Assembly: GCA_025991245.1 (NCBI GenBank) | Contig: BQMJ01000036.1 | Span: 62,001 to 126,000, forward strand | DNA from: Galdieria partita | Lineage: Eukaryota; Rhodophyta; Bangiophyceae; Galdieriales; Galdieriaceae | DNA length: 64,000 nucleotides | Direction of reading: 5' to 3' | Shown here: positions 10,233 through 19,447 of the stretch, one piece after another | Numbering within the stretch: position 1 is the stretch's first letter | Layout: every line of letters starts with the position of its first letter | Program-made: the position numbers and the translations under genes | Notes under the pieces: model-generated | Told to the model about the DNA's origin: nothing | Databases searched by the model: none | What the model saw: only the letters and a program-made list of their open reading frames with translations

Positions 10233-11387
10233 ATGCTGTTGCCGTGTTTTGTTGATGGTTGCTATGTGGCTCGGTTGAACGACCACTTCATACCAAAGCA
10301 ACTCATAAAAAAGTATTGCACTTGCAATCACAAGTATCTGAGAGCTGTTGTGGTATGTAGCAGCCATAATAACGTGTCGAGGAGGACTTTTCTGTCCAAG
10401 GCCTTGCTTTACACTACCTTGGGAGGGCTAGTTACTACTTCTTTGACAGAGTTCCCTTTAAACTGCGATGCCGAAGTATTTTTTGATACAGATCGTTATG
10501 GAGACAAGGAAATAACAATAAGTACTATCAATCGGTTGAAACAAACTTTGAGAAATACTTTGAGTAAAAACCTCCACTTACTTCCACAATATATACAGTT
10601 AGCTTTGCATGATGCCTTGAGTTATTCAAAGCAAACCAAACAAGGAGGCCTCAATGGGAGTTTGCGTTTTGAGATGAAACGTCCAGGAAACGCTTTTTTG
10701 CATTCTTGCTATCAAACTGTAGAAGAGGCTCATCAGAGTTATTCCGAAGTTGGTTATGGAGACTATATTGCATTTGCCGGTTCTGTCACTTTAGATATTG
10801 TTGGCGCACCAAGAGTAAAGCTCCAAGTTGGAAGAGAGGACGCTTCGGGGCCGGATGAGGAAAGCCAACTTTCCCAATCAACACAAGACAGTTCCTATAC
10901 TTATGCTTTGGAAAAGGACTTCCAAAGAGCAGGCTTGGATGCAACAAGAAATACCGTATTGTTTTTGGGAGCTTTGGGTTTTCTATCGAAAGTTTGCGAA
11001 CAATTCTCCAATAGTAAAGTAACGGAAGAACAAGAAAGCTTGGAATCATCGGATATCTTTGACCAGCCTGAACTCACATATGGTGACATAACACAGAAAG
11101 GAAAGAGAACTGTTGCTGTAGGAACACAAGTGCGAAAGCTGAAACTTCCAGGGATCAAGTTTAGTAATCAGTTTCTGAAGGACCTTATTAGCAAAAAGGG
11201 TAACCAGCAAACCAATTTGAAGTCTTCTTCGACGGAGGACAAATATTCAGTTTTGTTGAACGAGTCACGCTTCCTTAAATATGTCGAGTATTATGCTAAG
11301 AATAATCAGAAATTCAGAGGTGACTTTGTAGATGCATATCAGGATATCAGCCTTCTTGGTTCAAGATATGAGACTCTGAAGCAATAA
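10233..11387 (+). CDS. TL29-like thylakoid lumen protein, degenerate ascorbate peroxidase
   Basis: 384 residues, single exon. The N-terminus has a transit-like region and then a twin-arginine signal, VSRRTFLSKALLYTTLGG (about residues 48-65), implying Tat import into the thylakoid lumen. The remainder follows the ascorbate peroxidase fold: GGLNGSLRFEMKRPGNA, YGDYIAFAGSVTLD, VGREDASGPDEE and a C-terminal YYAKNNQKFRGDFVDAY. Catalytic residues are mostly lost: the distal motif reads QLALHDA (distal His kept, the Arg position is Gln and the Trp position is Leu), and the proximal haem-ligand segment reads FLGALGFLSK, with Leu where family members have His. Plant TL29 also lost peroxidase activity, so a structural or photosystem-associated role is likely. 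It lies 66 bp upstream of TIM17 on the same strand. Confidence 0.85.
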   Translation: MLLPCFVDGCYVARLNDHFIPKQLIKKYCTCNHKYLRAVVVCSSHNNVSRRTFLSKALLYTTLGGLVTTSLTEFPLNCDAEVFFDTDRYGDKEITISTINRLKQTLRNTLSKNLHLLPQYIQLALHDALSYSKQTKQGGLNGSLRFEMKRPGNAFLHSCYQTVEEAHQSYSEVGYGDYIAFAGSVTLDIVGAPRVKLQVGREDASGPDEESQLSQSTQDSSYTYALEKDFQRAGLDATRNTVLFLGALGFLSKVCEQFSNSKVTEEQESLESSDIFDQPELTYGDITQKGKRTVAVGTQVRKLKLPGIKFSNQFLKDLISKKGNQQTNLKSSSTEDKYSVLLNESRFLKYVEYYAKNNQKFRGDFVDAYQDISLLGSRYETLKQ

Positions 11388-11453
11388 ATAATCGAGTCGT
11401 TGGAGTCGACGGACGTCCAACATTATATTGTGTGTTGACATTGTTGATGAGAG

Positions 11454-12104
11454 ATGGGCACTGTGGAACACAACAGAGAACCTTGTCCTCACAGAATATT
11501 GGATGGTAAGTAGTAAAGTATCAAAAGACTGTTTTCATGTTCATGTTTTATGAAAGATATTGGTGGTGCATATGCGATGGGTTCAATTGGTGGAGCCTTG
11601 TGGCACTTCTTTAAAGGTGCTAGAAACTCACCAAAAGGGGCCCGTTTAAGAGGTGCAGTAGATGCAGTAAAATTAAGGTCTCCGGTTTTAGGAGGCAATT
11701 TTGCTGTATGGGGTGGTCTCTTTTCCACGTTTGACTGTGCGTTAGCTGGTATTCGACAGAAGGAGGACCCTTGGAATGCCATTATGTCTGGTGCGATTAC
11801 TGGAGGAGTTCTTGCAGCTAGAAGTGGAGTTGGTGGAGCTACACGTTCAGCAGCTATTGGTGGTATTCTTTTAGCACTTATTGAAGGAATGGGTATTCTT
11901 TTGACAAGAATGACAGCAGACTTGGGTCCTTCACCAGAAGAAATTGAAAGAATGCAAGCAGAAATGCAGAGGCAACAACAACAAGTAGCAAAAACAATTG
12001 GGATAGAAGACAGAGTTTCAAGAAATAACAATTTTGCAAAGGATCCTGGATTGGCAACCGTTGGAGGTTGGGCAGGAGAAGCAGCACCTGCAGCACAAAA
12101 CTGA
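11454..12104 (+). CDS. TIM17: Mitochondrial import translocase subunit TIM17
   Basis: Inner-membrane subunit of the TIM23 presequence translocase. Exons 11454-11505 and 11557-12104, intron 11506-11556 (51 nt, phase 1). The spliced protein has 199 residues. The family's near-invariant start is present, [19 protein letters not shown], spanning the splice junction, followed by [45 protein letters not shown] and GGVLAARSG. Four hydrophobic Gly-rich segments are visible. The C-terminal 60 residues are polar, Gln-rich and then Ala-rich, longer than in many orthologues. Only 66 bp separate it from the TL29-like stop codon, so its promoter must be short or overlap the upstream gene. Convergent with the kinesin. 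Confidence 0.97.
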
Positions 12105-12415
12105 ACTGTTTAGATGCGACTAGCTGATATTTGTTTACTTTGAGAAATAGGTTCAAAGGTCATAACCTATTAGCCGGATTCTGAGTTTGTTGTTGTTTAT
12201 GGTATATTTGACAAAGAAGTTGATATGTCGTTGCAAGACAGAATTCTGTACCGGTTGTTCTTAACACAGGCACATGAAAAGTTATGAAATTATGGACAAG
12301 TAAAATAACGAAATCTATTACAAGTTACACTTCATTTTGCAATCGAAGCTAAAGACGAAGACTCTCTATTTCTTTGAATCACACAATTGCATACTTAATA
12401 AGATACAGCAAGTGT
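12105..12415. other. Intergenic 3' region between convergent genes
   Basis: About 310 bp between the TIM17 stop and the kinesin stop. It holds AT-rich sequence presumably used as the two 3' untranslated regions. No reading frame, RNA gene or repeat is supported. Confidence 0.5.
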
Positions 12416-14980
12416 TTACATAGTCGCTTCCTTGTTAAAGAAACCTGCACAAAGGTCAACTTTGGTAACTCTACGTGCAGTTCCAATTTGACAAGAATTA
12501 ACTTTCTGTGCGAAACGCAGAGAACAAAGGGTTTCCTGGAAGCTTTCAGCGGTAGGAGAAACATTGACAAACATCAGCGTTTTTGAATCTCCTCCTAAGG
12601 AATCTTGCAACAAATAGGTCAACTTGGAATTTCTATACGGTATGTGCTTCTCCTTATTTGAGAGACTGGATATAACGTCTCCAAGAGCCGACAAACTCTT
12701 ATTGATATGTTGCGTTTCTCGAAGACGGTCTCCGGTAGAACCTGAAGAGTTTAGACGTTCGGATCCTGCCAAGTCAATCAAGTTTAAGAGGCCCATACGT
12801 TCTTGTCCAGTTTCTTTGTTTCTTCCTGATATATAGAGTCGAAATACACTATGACTTCTACTTGATCGTTCGTTACAACGAGTTGCTGCTGTGGATCGGT
12901 TAGCCATGGACTTTTTTAGTAGCTTTTCAAGTTGATATGGGGTTGAAATATCTTCCACTGTTAAGCCTACTACATAAGTAGCACCAGTCAATCTATCGAT
13001 CTTTATATCATAGTTCCGTTCTTTTCCAATATTCTGATCAGTTAAAAGATCTCGTATTGTTTCATTATAGATTTCCAAAAATGATGCCTTGAGATGGAAT
13101 TCCCAATTCTGTTCATAAAGACATTCTGCAGTTGAAAAAATTTTTCTCATACTTTTAGGAATAACTCCAGATTCGCCTTCATTATCGCCTCCCAACATAG
13201 TAAATGTTTTTCCTGAGCCTGTTTGGCCATAAGCAAAGATACACACCCGATAACCATCGAGTGCACTTTGCACCAACTGGGAAATTTCTTCAAAAACATC
13301 TTCCTGTGTAGACTCGGGACTGAAGATTCGATCGAAAGAAAAGCTCCATTTGGACAAGTGTTGTTTGGAACTCTTGCTTGTCTCTGAATACCTTTGAGGT
13401 GCCACAACTTCAACAGAATTGGAAGAAATTATTCTAAATTGTGGTTCAGAGACTGTATTAGAGGATGTTATAGAGGATACCGAAGATGCTGAAGATATTG
13501 AGAGTCTATTTGCATCACTAATGACATTGTCTGAAAGCATACTTTCGACTTCTTTTGCAAGAATAGGTCGAATCCTGCAAAAAACTCTAATGTTCCCTTT
13601 CAATTCTTGAACAAGATTGTGTAGATATCGACGAGTCATTTCATCTTGACGACACAACTTGTCCAATTCTGAAATCTCTTGTTGCTGTGAAGAGATTGAC
13701 TCTTTAATTTGTTCCATTTGTAGTAGCAAGTTATCTTTTTGTGTGAGTTCTTGTTCAAGTTCCTTTTCTTTTTGAGATATGATGGACTGAAGCTCGTCCA
13801 CCTGTTTCTGTAGAGTATTCCATCGTTCTTTGTTGTGGTTGGAGACTTGGTGGGACGCTTCCACCTCCCTTTCAAGCTGCTCTCTTTTCTGCAAACTATC
13901 TTGTAAACAGTCATAAAGATAATCGGCCTCCTGTTTGCATTTGTTTAAGATCATTTCTTCTCTTGACTTTAATCGCTGTATTTCAACTGTCAAAGAGTCA
14001 AGTTTTGAGGAGACATCGGCCAGATTAGCTTCTAGAGTTCTCTCTTCATTTAGTAACTGTTCATTGTGCCTTGATAATGTACTTCTTTCTTTTTCAAGGC
14101 TCTGTATTTCATAATCTATGCGAGCCATCTTTTCACGGTTTCTTTCTAGTCTACCAAGTAAACTCTCTATTTTTACATGTATGTCTTCAAGGTGCAGTTC
14201 ATTTTCTTTCGATTTACGAACAAATTCTTTCATTTCGTCGCACATTTTTTCGTTGTCGTGTTTCTTCTTTTCAATATGAGTCTGTTGAATTTCAAGTTCA
14301 CTTTGTAGTTGCTCCAATTCAAGCTGTTTCTTTTCAATGGCTTCAGCTCTATGCTTTAGATTTTTCTCATTTTGGTAATGAATCTGTTTCTCTTGATCCA
14401 AAGATCGATATAGAGTCTCAATATCCTTCCTTATCTCATCCATACGTTGCTGCTGCTCGAATGCTTCTCGTTCAAAATGGTTTCGTTTGCACTGTTGTGA
14501 ATCCAAGCTAGCTTTTAGGCATTGAATTTCAACTGTCGCTTCTCTAATCGATTGAGTTAATGTAGTTCCTTCAATTTTCGTACTTTCATATTTTGCTCGA
14601 GTGGTTTCAAGGCTAGTTTCGATGATTTTTTTTCTCTCAAGCAACTTGTTCAAGTGTTGTTCTAGTTCATCTCTATATCGTTCTTGGTTTCTAAGTTGTT
14701 CTTCAGACAACGTACTTTTCTCAAGAGCAGCTTTTCTATTATCTTCCAATTGACCAAGTCGTCTTTCTTGTTCGTCTAGACGACTCCGAAGATCATCCAG
14801 ACACTCGTTTCCAGGCTTCTTTAAAGAGTACTTTTGGGCAGCCTTATAGAAGACAGAAGCTCTTGGAGCTACAGGTCTTACCAAATCTTTTTTATCACCT
14901 GAGTTATTCGATAATGTACTAGAAGCCTTGAAACTAAAGTTGGTTGTAATTGGTCTCTTATAGACAAGACTACTTGGCAT
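12416..14980 (-). CDS. Kinesin-14 (C-terminal motor, minus-end directed)
   Basis: 854 residues, single exon. A short basic tail (about residues 1-45) is followed by a long coiled coil (about 50-450, rich in Glu, Gln, Lys and Leu heptads) and a C-terminal motor domain (about 465-835). The neck-motor junction LVQELKGNIRVFCRIRP is the kinesin-14 signature. Nucleotide-binding motifs are intact: P-loop AYGQTGSGKTFTM (near 13220), switch I NERSSRSHSVF and switch II LIDLAGSER, then HINKSLSALGDVIS and IPYRNSKLTYLLQDSLGG. The organisation fits KIFC1/Ncd-type motors that focus spindle poles and slide microtubules. It is divergent from the NADPH oxidase, with about 215 bp between their start codons. Confidence 0.96.
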   Translation of the reverse strand: MPSSLVYKRPITTNFSFKASSTLSNNSGDKKDLVRPVAPRASVFYKAAQKYSLKKPGNECLDDLRSRLDEQERRLGQLEDNRKAALEKSTLSEEQLRNQERYRDELEQHLNKLLERKKIIETSLETTRAKYESTKIEGTTLTQSIREATVEIQCLKASLDSQQCKRNHFEREAFEQQQRMDEIRKDIETLYRSLDQEKQIHYQNEKNLKHRAEAIEKKQLELEQLQSELEIQQTHIEKKKHDNEKMCDEMKEFVRKSKENELHLEDIHVKIESLLGRLERNREKMARIDYEIQSLEKERSTLSRHNEQLLNEERTLEANLADVSSKLDSLTVEIQRLKSREEMILNKCKQEADYLYDCLQDSLQKREQLEREVEASHQVSNHNKERWNTLQKQVDELQSIISQKEKELEQELTQKDNLLLQMEQIKESISSQQQEISELDKLCRQDEMTRRYLHNLVQELKGNIRVFCRIRPILAKEVESMLSDNVISDANRLSISSASSVSSITSSNTVSEPQFRIISSNSVEVVAPQRYSETSKSSKQHLSKWSFSFDRIFSPESTQEDVFEEISQLVQSALDGYRVCIFAYGQTGSGKTFTMLGGDNEGESGVIPKSMRKIFSTAECLYEQNWEFHLKASFLEIYNETIRDLLTDQNIGKERNYDIKIDRLTGATYVVGLTVEDISTPYQLEKLLKKSMANRSTAATRCNERSSRSHSVFRLYISGRNKETGQERMGLLNLIDLAGSERLNSSGSTGDRLRETQHINKSLSALGDVISSLSNKEKHIPYRNSKLTYLLQDSLGGDSKTLMFVNVSPTAESFQETLCSLRFAQKVNSCQIGTARRVTKVDLCAGFFNKEATM

Positions 14981-15057
14981 TTTTCAAATTTCAAAAAGGA
15001 GTCTGGCGGGCCATTAAGCCTATCCAAAGGGAAATCATGGCCATTCATTGAGAAAAC

Positions 15058-15085
15058 GCCACGTCACATTGCTGGGGCTATAAAA
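15058..15085 (+). promoter_or_regulatory. ACGT element plus TATA box upstream of NADPH oxidase
   Basis: GCCACGTCAC at 15058-15067 is followed 11 bp later by TATAAAA at 15079-15085, about 110 bp upstream of the proposed NADPH oxidase start. The order and spacing look like a short core promoter with a proximal ACGT-type (bZIP or bHLH) site. The same 10-mer in reverse lies upstream of the quinone reductase. Confidence 0.4.
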
Positions 15086-15195
15086 CAGTTGACTCCAATA
15101 TTTGCCTCAAAGGGAAATCGTCTCAAGGCGAAGCGTCAGAATCCCTACAGAATAAGCGGAAAGATTGAAGAAAATTGCAAAACTACCACGTCCAA

Positions 15196-17894
15196 ATGAA
15201 CTCAAGCGATGGAGTGCACGGTCATTGCAACTCTGTTGACTATTTCTGGAAACAAAAGTAGTTGCTCCATTTGTCAAATTTTAGAAATTCCTCGGTGATT
15301 ATAGAAGGAATTTTAGAACTTGGATTGCACAAGTAGAACAAACACACGAGTTGTGGACAAACAGAAATAGAGTTGCTTTGTTGCCCCGTTTGTTTCAGTC
15401 ACCAGGGGAACAAAAGCTGATACAAGCAATGGTAAAGACTTTTTGTCAGAATACTTCAGTGACAGGTAAGAACACTTTGAAGTATTTCTTGCCTTGTTTG
15501 AAGCGAGAATTCTATAGAAAAAGACTATTATCGTGGCAATAAAGAGTCAAGTCCGATCGAAAGTTTCCTCAAGTTGGAAGCTTTTATGGTCAACAATGGA
15601 ATGTTATGGACTCTATTGTTATTTATTGCTTGCATGGATATCATCGGCTTCCTTGCTGGTGTGTTTGATATGATTACTGCAATACAACAGCATATCATTA
15701 CCATTCCTTTCTTGGAGAGATCCTTACCGGTGGCAAAAGGCGCTGGTAGAGTAATAAGTATCAATGCTGCCCTCTTACTGTTAACGGGTTGTAAAGCAAC
15801 TATCACATGGCTAAGGTCAACTTTTGTTTCTTGTTTGTTGCCCATTGACAAACTTATGCCTTTTCTACATATTCGTTTATATCTTATCATCGCATTTTGT
15901 GCTGCACTCCATGCCATAACCCAATATGTCAACTATATTACGGGCTCTTTTCCTTGGGTGGTAAGTTGATTCTCGATTGTTTTTTTAGCATCTTCTAAAG
16001 CTATTTACTCCATAATATATTGCTTAATACTTGATAGTTTGGTTTATGGACTTATCACTTCCCGGATCCGACAGTACAACTTTTAATGACTGGCACTTTG
16101 CTAGTTATTCTGTTGACCGCAATAGCAGTTACTGCAGGACCATGGATTCGTCGCTCTGTGAATAGAGGTTACAATATCTTTTGGACTGTACATATCATTG
16201 GCTTCTCTTGTATTTATCCGTTGTTGATTCTTCATGGTGTACTCTTAGGCACTCCAGATTCCTGGAAATATATTCTTGGGCCTTTGGTTCTCTATGTTAT
16301 AGATGTCTTCTATCGTGCTAGAGCTATCAGCTTTAAAGGCTTATCTGTTGTTTGTTGGTTGAATCCATCTTCTGAAGGTGTTACGGAACTAGTGATGAAA
16401 CGACCATTTGCTTACAAAGCAGGTCAATACGTACAGATTAGAATACCCATCGTGTCTCGATGGGAATACCATCCTTTATCCATAGCGAGTGCTCCTCATG
16501 AGGAATATCTTAGAATATTTATCAAATCTTCTGGAGACTGGAGTTCCCTCGTGTATAAAGTCGCGGAAGAACTACAAAGTGACTCTTTCGCGTTTTCCGA
16601 CGCAGCTTCGCAAGTTGATGCTCGTGGTTTTACTATAGTCAATGTTCGAGGTCCTTTTGGAGCACCTACCGAACATGTCAAGGACTTTTCCAAAGTCGTC
16701 CTAGTCGGTACTGGCATAGGAGCAACTCCCTTTTCTAGTGTTGTTCGGGAGTATCTTTATGGAAACAGTACGAAAGATCACGCAACTATAGAAGGTCATC
16801 AAACTGTTCTACATTTATCTCAGTTGGAGAAACCGAGCAGTGCTTTAGTAAGTGACATAAAGGAGCAGAATCCTTCTTCTCCTAGAAAGATAGAAGCTCT
16901 GTTGCCGTCGTTTTTTATGAATATGTCGCAATTGGCTTATCGAGGTATTGTTGATCCATTTTTAGTGTTTATCAAGAAGACTTCCGCAAGTAACCGTTCG
17001 GAAAGAACTTCTATGAAGAATGAAAGTGCCTGTAAATGCTTATATTTGGGTGTTTTTCATAGCTTATCGCTAAACTTTATGGTATTGTGGATAATGATGG
17101 TTGCAGGCAGCATTCGTGTAGCATTTGCCTTGTTTGATTATCATGGTCAATATTCTTCTGCTATTTGGGGTCTTGTAGTCAGCATTATCATTCTATTCGT
17201 CTTTGGTTTTTCACTATTTATTGCTATTCGTTCTCTCGGTTGGAAATACTGGAAGACAGTTATTGGCGTTTTGGATTCGTTGGCGTTCATTATTGGACTC
17301 GCGCTATTCATTTGTGTTTTTGTTTGCATTGCGAGTTGGGGTACCAAGAACGTTTGGACAATAGAGAAAGTCTTAAACTATTTGACCTTTTATTGTTTGA
17401 TTCCCGTAGTTGGAGTTCGGGCATTACTACTTATTGTAAGTGGATGTGGAGGGTTCAAGTGGACTCCAAAATGTCATATGAAAACGAAAAGTTGTAAGTC
17501 ACTCCATTTTATTTGGGTAAGCAGGACAGTTCGTGGCTTTCATTGGTTCTTTCGGGACTTTGAACGAATAATTTCGGAAGGAAGTAATGTACAAGTACAG
17601 ATGGATATCTTTGTGACTGGAGTGACAAGTGACGTTACTCTACCTGAAAACTCATCCAAGATTCGCTATCATATCGGAAGACCTCAATGGGATGAAACGT
17701 TTTCGAATATATTCGAAAGCGAAGAGTTTACTCGAGATCAAGAGCCAGTTGGAGTATTCTTTTGTGGAGCTCCGGCAGTCGGTCGAATAGTTAAAGCTGC
17801 AGCCAATGAGGCCTCACTAAAGGCAGCTAAACGACAACATGTTACCGGTAATCGTTGCTTTCCTAAAATCATTTTTCACAAGGAATATTTTTAA
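15196..17894 (+). CDS. NADPH oxidase / ferric reductase-like, with extra helices in the NADPH region
   Basis: 839 residues in four exons: 15196-15234, 15285-15465, 15518-15960 and 16038-17894 (introns 50, 52 and 77 nt). The first intron and start are the least certain. Transmembrane electron-transfer enzyme moving electrons from NADPH through FAD and two haems. Haem-ligand pairs are visible 14 residues apart: His about 191 and 205 (FLHIRLY...ALHAIT) and His about 273 and 287 (TVHIIGF...LILHGV). FAD motif HPLSIASAP (about 366), NADPH motif VGTGIGATPF (about 445) and C-terminal VGVFFCGAPAVGR (about 795) are intact. Between the last two lie four strongly hydrophobic segments (about residues 563-689, 17062-17440), absent from animal and plant NOX. 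No EF hand is visible. Red algal Rboh proteins are reported to have extra helices, which agrees. Confidence 0.9.
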
Positions 17895-17953
17895 ACAAGA
17901 ATAGACTGGCTGTGATGGAAAAGTTTTCCAGAGAAAGAAATTACATAAATAGT

Positions 17954-19293
17954 TTACAGTTCCTCATGAGTTCTTGTTGTTTCCTCCATATCCATTTGGA
18001 ATGTAGAAAACAACTCCTTCACCTTTGCTTTTTGTGCAGTCGTCAATATTCGAGGAAACTGAATGTTGACTGTTAGAAACAAGTCTCCAAAGTTTTTTCC
18101 TTGATGTCGTGGCATTCCTTCGCCAGTTATTTTCAAAACTTGGCCAGGAAACATTACATTTTCTTGGTAAATATTGACATATCTTCCATCTAAATGAGTA
18201 ATATTTCGGCTCAATCCTGTTAAGGCTTCTAATAAGGTAATATTGAGCGTTCCCCATAAATCATTTTGACGGCGTTCAAACATATGATGCTTCTCTAATC
18301 GAACTTCAAAAATCACGTGGCCCGGTTTGAAGCCTGCAACTTCATCGCCTTCATGTTCAAAGACTATAGTATCTCCTTCCGACATTCCTTTTTCTATTTC
18401 GACTGTAAGATAACGTTCTGTTTTCTCGTACTGTCCATTAGGACAACTTTTACAAGGCTTCTCAACTATTTTTCCAAAACCTCCACACTCCGTACAAATA
18501 CTTTGTATCTGTTGAATAAAACCAGGCCCTAAACGACGAGTTGTAACTTTGTGTCCCTTCCCGTTGCAAGAACTACAAAGGCGTTCGCACTCTGTCCACT
18601 TTGAACATATAACTTGTTTCTGATGCAATACTTCTCGGAAACTACCTTTATACAACTCTTCCAAACTGACAAACAAAGGTATCCTAATATCAGAAGCTCG
18701 AAGTTCTTCACCTCCTGGAAAGTAGAAAGTAAATAAAAAGTACCATTCATACAAATGTTGGTATACAACCTCGCTCCTTTCGTCTTCCAGAACCTCCAAA
18801 GTTGAAGTGAAAACCTCCAAAATTCATAGAAAACGCTTCAAAAGGATCGAAAGATTCCTCTTCAGCGAAACCTTTCCTCAATCCTTCTTCACCATAAGCA
18901 TCGTATCTTCGTCGTTTCTCAGGATCCGACAAAATTTCATATGCTGTCAACGTATGAATACCATAAAATTTTACAAGTCAAATAGGAGGCCACACCTACC
19001 GTTGGCCACTTCGACAAACCGCTTGTGTGCTTCTTGATCACCCGGATTTTTATCTGGGTGGTACTTTAACGATAGTTTTCTATAAGCCTGTGTAACATGG
19101 CACTCAGATTGCTCTGCTTCTCAAACCAAACCTCTTACAAACTCACTCTCTTAATTACTGAAGTTTCCGCATCGCGAGAAACTCCTAGAACTTCGTAATA
19201 GTCTTTGTCACCATATATTCCTTTGCTATTGAGACACAAAAAGAGGGCAACAACTACAAGGAATACTTTATAGCTACACCACCAACGATACAT
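17954..19293 (-). CDS. ER-resident DnaJ co-chaperone (ERdj3/DNAJB11 type)
   Basis: J-domain partner of BiP. Four exons: 19147-19293, 19000-19087, 18770-18943 and 17954-18714 (introns 59, 56 and 55 nt); 389 residues. N-terminal signal peptide ([20 protein letters not shown]), then a J-domain starting [12 protein letters not shown] with HPD in exon 2 ([11 protein letters not shown]), a Gly/Phe-rich segment ([12 protein letters not shown]) and the substrate-binding half. The Cys-rich region is reduced but keeps CSSCNGKG and CTECGGFG pairs. [16 protein letters not shown] and [11 protein letters not shown] match DNAJB11-type proteins. No C-terminal HDEL is present, as in ERdj3. The start at 19293 is the first ATG in frame and places the signal sequence correctly. 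Divergent from BiP across 154 bp. Confidence 0.9.
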
Positions 19294-19447
19294 GAGTCGC
19301 CAGTACGGTAAAATAGAAACATTCGGGCTTACCACTCGACCGCGATTCAATCCAAATCAATCCAAGTCGAAATTCAAAAGCTTTTGTCGTTCCATTTCAT
19401 TTCATTTCCATTGTCCATTTTAGGGGTCTTCAAGTTTTTGTTGTACA
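19294..19447. promoter_or_regulatory. Shared bidirectional promoter of ERdj3 and BiP
   Basis: Only 154 bp lie between the two start codons of a functional chaperone pair. It contains a near-direct repeat CAATCCAAAT/CAATCCAAGT (19347-19366 region) and a TTTCATTTCATTTCC tract on the BiP side. A canonical ERSE (CCAAT-N9-CCACG) is not present. Coordinate control is inferred from arrangement and known partnership. Confidence 0.55.

Noticed and set aside
11489-12031. 180-codon minus-strand ORF across TIM17
   Set aside because: Mirror frame of the Gly/Ala-rich TIM17 exon; TIM17 on the plus strand is unambiguous.
14071-14511. Plus-strand ORF opposite the kinesin coiled coil
   Set aside because: It is antisense to a strong heptad-repeat coding sequence and has no domain or own start context; a shadow frame.
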